Below, piece by piece: positions 32,884-35,026 of a DNA stretch of 35,026 nucleotides (position 1 is the stretch's first letter; the number at the start of each line of letters is the position of its first letter). Source of the stretch: Dehalococcoidales bacterium (lineage in GTDB: Bacteria; Chloroflexota; Dehalococcoidia; Dehalococcoidales; UBA3254); assembly GCA_016926695.1 (NCBI GenBank), contig JAFGOB010000024.1:1-35026 (forward strand), given 5' to 3'. Below the pieces are notes generated by a model. The model was not told the DNA's origin. It worked only from the letters and a program-made list of their open reading frames with translations, and searched no databases. Position numbers and translations under genes: made by a program.

Positions 32884-34719
32884 ATGCTTGCGGGATATAT
32901 GGGGAAATTATTATTTGTGGACCTGTCCAGCGGAGAAATAAAAGAAGAAAGACCCGATGAGAGTCTTTACCGGAATTATCTGGGAGGCTATGGTATCGGC
33001 GTCAGGATTCTCTACAGCCGTCAGAAGGCCGGAGTGGACCCGTTGGGCCCGGAAAATACTCTGGGGCTGATCAGCGGGCCTTGTACCGGCACACTTGTAC
33101 CCACTGGCGCCCGCTATGCGGCAGTGGCCAAATCACCCCTTACCGGAGGCTGGGGAGACGCCAATTCCGGCGGTTATTTCGGGCCTTATCTGAAGTTTTC
33201 CGGTTTTGACGGTGTATTTTTCACCGGTATCTCCACCAGGCCGGTCTATCTCCTCATGGACAACGGTAAAGCTGAACTGAAGGACGCTTCACTTCTCTGG
33301 GGCAGGGATGCTTATGAAACCGAATACCTGTTGACGGCCGAGTACGGTAAGGACAGCCGCGTATCCTGCATCGGGCAGGCGGGAGAAAAGATGGCCCTTA
33401 TCGCCTCTATTATGACCGATCACGGTTCAGCCGCAGGACGTTCCGGCCTTGGAGCGGTTATGGGCTCCAAGCGACTTAAAGCGGTAGTGGTTAAAGGCAC
33501 TATGGAAGTGAACGTCGGCGACAAAGAAGCCTTGATGAAGCTGAGAATGGAGCATATTAAATCCCTCCAGGTGCCCGGGCCTGATGGCGGATCATATATG
33601 CAAAACATGCACAAATACGGGACTTCGGGCATGACCTTCAACTCTGCCCATACCGGAGACTCTCCGGTGAAAAACTGGGGCGGTGTTGGGATTCTCGACG
33701 TGCCCGATCGCAGCGGTCTCGATCGGGATGTTGTCGCCGGGTATGTGGAAAAACTGACCGGCTGCTGGCACTGCCCCATTTCATGCAAGGCTATTCTGAA
33801 AGAAGGTACAGGAGAATATGCATATGCTGCTGGAGCCCGCCGGCCTGAATATGAGACCCAGGCTAGTTTCGGCGTACTCTGCGGCTCCGCCAACGCTGAA
33901 TCTATCAACAAGGTCAATGATATCTGCAACCGCTACGGGCTGGATACCATCTCCGCCGGCACCGTGGTGGCTTTTGCCATAGAGTGTTATGAAAACGGTA
34001 TTTTTACCAGACAGGATACGGAGGGTATCGAGCTGAGATGGGGCAACCACAAAGCCATCGTGGAAATAACGGAAAAAATAGGTAAAAGAGAGGGGCTGGG
34101 GAATATACTGGCCGACGGTGTGAAGGTAGCAGCGGAAAAAATAGGCAGGGGGGCCGAAAAATTTGCTGTCCACATCGGAGGGCAGGAGCTGGGTATGCAT
34201 GATCCTAAACTGCTGATGGGCGGAAGGTCTATTTTTTCAGGGTACCGCATGGATGCTACGCCGGGCCGTCATACTGCCGGATTCGGACCTAACTCGTTCA
34301 GCAAGATGCTGGTCAACTCCATGGGCCTCTGCTTCGTGGGGTTCGGTTTCGGCGCCGCTCCGGATGTACCTGCCAAGATGGCTGGATTTATGGCCGCTGT
34401 TACGGGGCAGACCTTTACGGTGGAAGAGATGCTCAAGACCGGCGAGAGAATCGCTACTTTAAGACACGCTTTTAATCTTCGGGAGGGTATATATGAACGC
34501 AATTGGGCGATCCATCCCAGGATCATCGGCAACCCTCCTTTAAAGGAAGGCCCTTTGGCGGGAGTGACCGCTCCTATGGAAGCGCAGGACTGCTGGAGTC
34601 TGGGCGCGATGGACTGGGACCTGATAACCGGCAAACCCAGCAAGAAAAAACTCCTTTCACTGGGACTGGACGAAGTCGCTGAAGAACTCTGGCCTCCCGT
34701 ACCGTCCCAGTCGAAATGA
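32884..34719 (+). CDS. Tungsten-type aldehyde:ferredoxin oxidoreductase
   Basis: 611 residues, full length for the AOR family. It oxidises aldehydes to acids with ferredoxin as acceptor, using a tungstopterin and a [4Fe-4S] cluster. The N-terminal AOR_N domain (about 1-205) has GGYGIGVRILY, GPCTGTLVPTGARY and SPLTGGWGDANSGGYFG. The four cluster cysteines are Cys294, Cys297 and Cys301 in CWHCPISC, and Cys483 in MGLCFVG, matching the C-x2-C-x3-C...C layout. GAGGAG precedes ATG 32884. Monocistronic, with a hairpin downstream. The physiological aldehyde is unknown. It points to an anaerobic host. Confidence 0.92.
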   Translation: MLAGYMGKLLFVDLSSGEIKEERPDESLYRNYLGGYGIGVRILYSRQKAGVDPLGPENTLGLISGPCTGTLVPTGARYAAVAKSPLTGGWGDANSGGYFGPYLKFSGFDGVFFTGISTRPVYLLMDNGKAELKDASLLWGRDAYETEYLLTAEYGKDSRVSCIGQAGEKMALIASIMTDHGSAAGRSGLGAVMGSKRLKAVVVKGTMEVNVGDKEALMKLRMEHIKSLQVPGPDGGSYMQNMHKYGTSGMTFNSAHTGDSPVKNWGGVGILDVPDRSGLDRDVVAGYVEKLTGCWHCPISCKAILKEGTGEYAYAAGARRPEYETQASFGVLCGSANAESINKVNDICNRYGLDTISAGTVVAFAIECYENGIFTRQDTEGIELRWGNHKAIVEITEKIGKREGLGNILADGVKVAAEKIGRGAEKFAVHIGGQELGMHDPKLLMGGRSIFSGYRMDATPGRHTAGFGPNSFSKMLVNSMGLCFVGFGFGAAPDVPAKMAGFMAAVTGQTFTVEEMLKTGERIATLRHAFNLREGIYERNWAIHPRIIGNPPLKEGPLAGVTAPMEAQDCWSLGAMDWDLITGKPSKKKLLSLGLDEVAEELWPPVPSQSK

Positions 34720-34771
34720 AAAAATGTTCAGGAAAAATACCAATACAAATACATCCAGGTCAGGCAGGCGG

Positions 34772-34800
34772 AACCAGGATACTGATTACCTGGTTATTTT
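34772..34800 (+). terminator. Terminator of the aldehyde oxidoreductase gene
   Basis: AACCAGG (34772-34778) pairs with CCTGGTT (34789-34795) around a ten-base loop, followed by ATTTT. It lies about 50 bp past the stop. Confidence 0.55.
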
Positions 34801-34904
34801 CCGGACCACCCTTTCGCTTGTCAGCCTCACCATGAAAGATGAAAATATGTCATTCTATTCCGGACAGCCAGTGTGGTTTTTCTAATAACCCGAAGGGCAG
34901 AGTT

Positions 34905-34923
34905 CCACGGGCCGAGCCCGTGG
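34905..34923 (+). mobile_element. Subterminal hairpin of an IS200/IS605-type left end
   Basis: CCACGGGC-CGA-GCCCGTGG is a perfect 8-bp stem with a three-base loop, about 35 bp upstream of a TnpA-like start. A foldback hairpin just inside the left end is how Y1 transposases of the IS200/IS605 family recognise their DNA. The exact element boundary cannot be fixed without the right end. Confidence 0.65.
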
Positions 34924-34959
34924 GTGAATGAATAGGCGTCGATGTGGTAATGTTAGTGC

Positions 34960-35026
34960 ATGGAAACACGGTTGTCAGGGCACGGAGCCTATAGAACTGA
35001 ATACCATGTTGTGTGGATTACCAAAT
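34960..35026 (+). CDS. tnpA: IS200/IS605-family transposase TnpA, 5' end only
   Basis: An ATG at 34960 opens a frame running off the window. The 22 visible residues end in the sequence YRTEYHVVWITK, which matches the conserved N-terminal beta strand of Y1 transposases (typically Y-H-x-V-W-x-T-K-Y-R). The HUH motif and catalytic tyrosine lie beyond the edge. The upstream hairpin supports the call. Confidence 0.7.
   Translation, partial: METRLSGHGAYRTEYHVVWITK

Overview
The window looks like a chromosomal stretch of an anaerobic, Gram-positive-style or monoderm bacterium. A Chloroflexota lineage of the Dehalococcoidia type is my best guess: the genes include a tungsten-type aldehyde:ferredoxin oxidoreductase, a SipW/TasA surface-fibre operon, a FabL-type enoyl reductase and MaoC-type dehydratases in the fatty-acid cluster, and lipoprotein PstS proteins. 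This taxonomic call is inference from gene content, with moderate confidence; a Firmicutes relative is the main alternative. No rRNA, tRNA or CRISPR array was seen.

Layout. 1-514 holds dispersed palindromic repeats. 515-3399 carries a methyltransferase and, divergently, a MarR regulator with a 14-TM drug exporter. 3406-15008 is a phosphate-starvation island: gpmA, a cohesin-like lipoprotein, a zinc-ribbon protein, an orphan pstS, an unknown 88-residue protein, phoB, the pstSCAB-phoU operon, a cupin and phoR. Five arrays of TTAA hexamers phased at exactly 11 bp, each 10 nt upstream of a -10-like hexamer, precede five of these transcription units and mark out a local Pho regulon. 15139-17739 holds a divergent YchF ATPase and holA (DNA polymerase III delta). 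17882-22916 is a fatty-acid synthesis operon (HadA/HadB-like dehydratase pair, plsX, acpP, fabL, fabF, fabG) behind a promoter with a palindromic operator. 22954-24850 has two small XRE regulators, a DUF2178-like membrane protein and a cluster of dispersed repeats related to those at the left end. 24852-32224 has a subtilisin-like protease facing a minus-strand operon of sipW, two TasA/camelysin-type fibre proteins, an 860-residue protein with DUF2341, LamG and three phage-tail-collar-like HxH repeats, and a membrane-anchored protein. 32884-34719 encodes the aldehyde oxidoreductase, and the window ends inside the left end of an IS200/IS605 element.

How it works together. The phosphate island couples sensing (PhoR, PhoB, PhoU) to uptake (two PstS proteins, PstCAB), and the box arrays predict three uncharacterised co-regulated genes. 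The sipW operon has the makings of an export-and-assembly system for an extracellular fibre, with a collar-repeat protein as a possible tip or adhesin.
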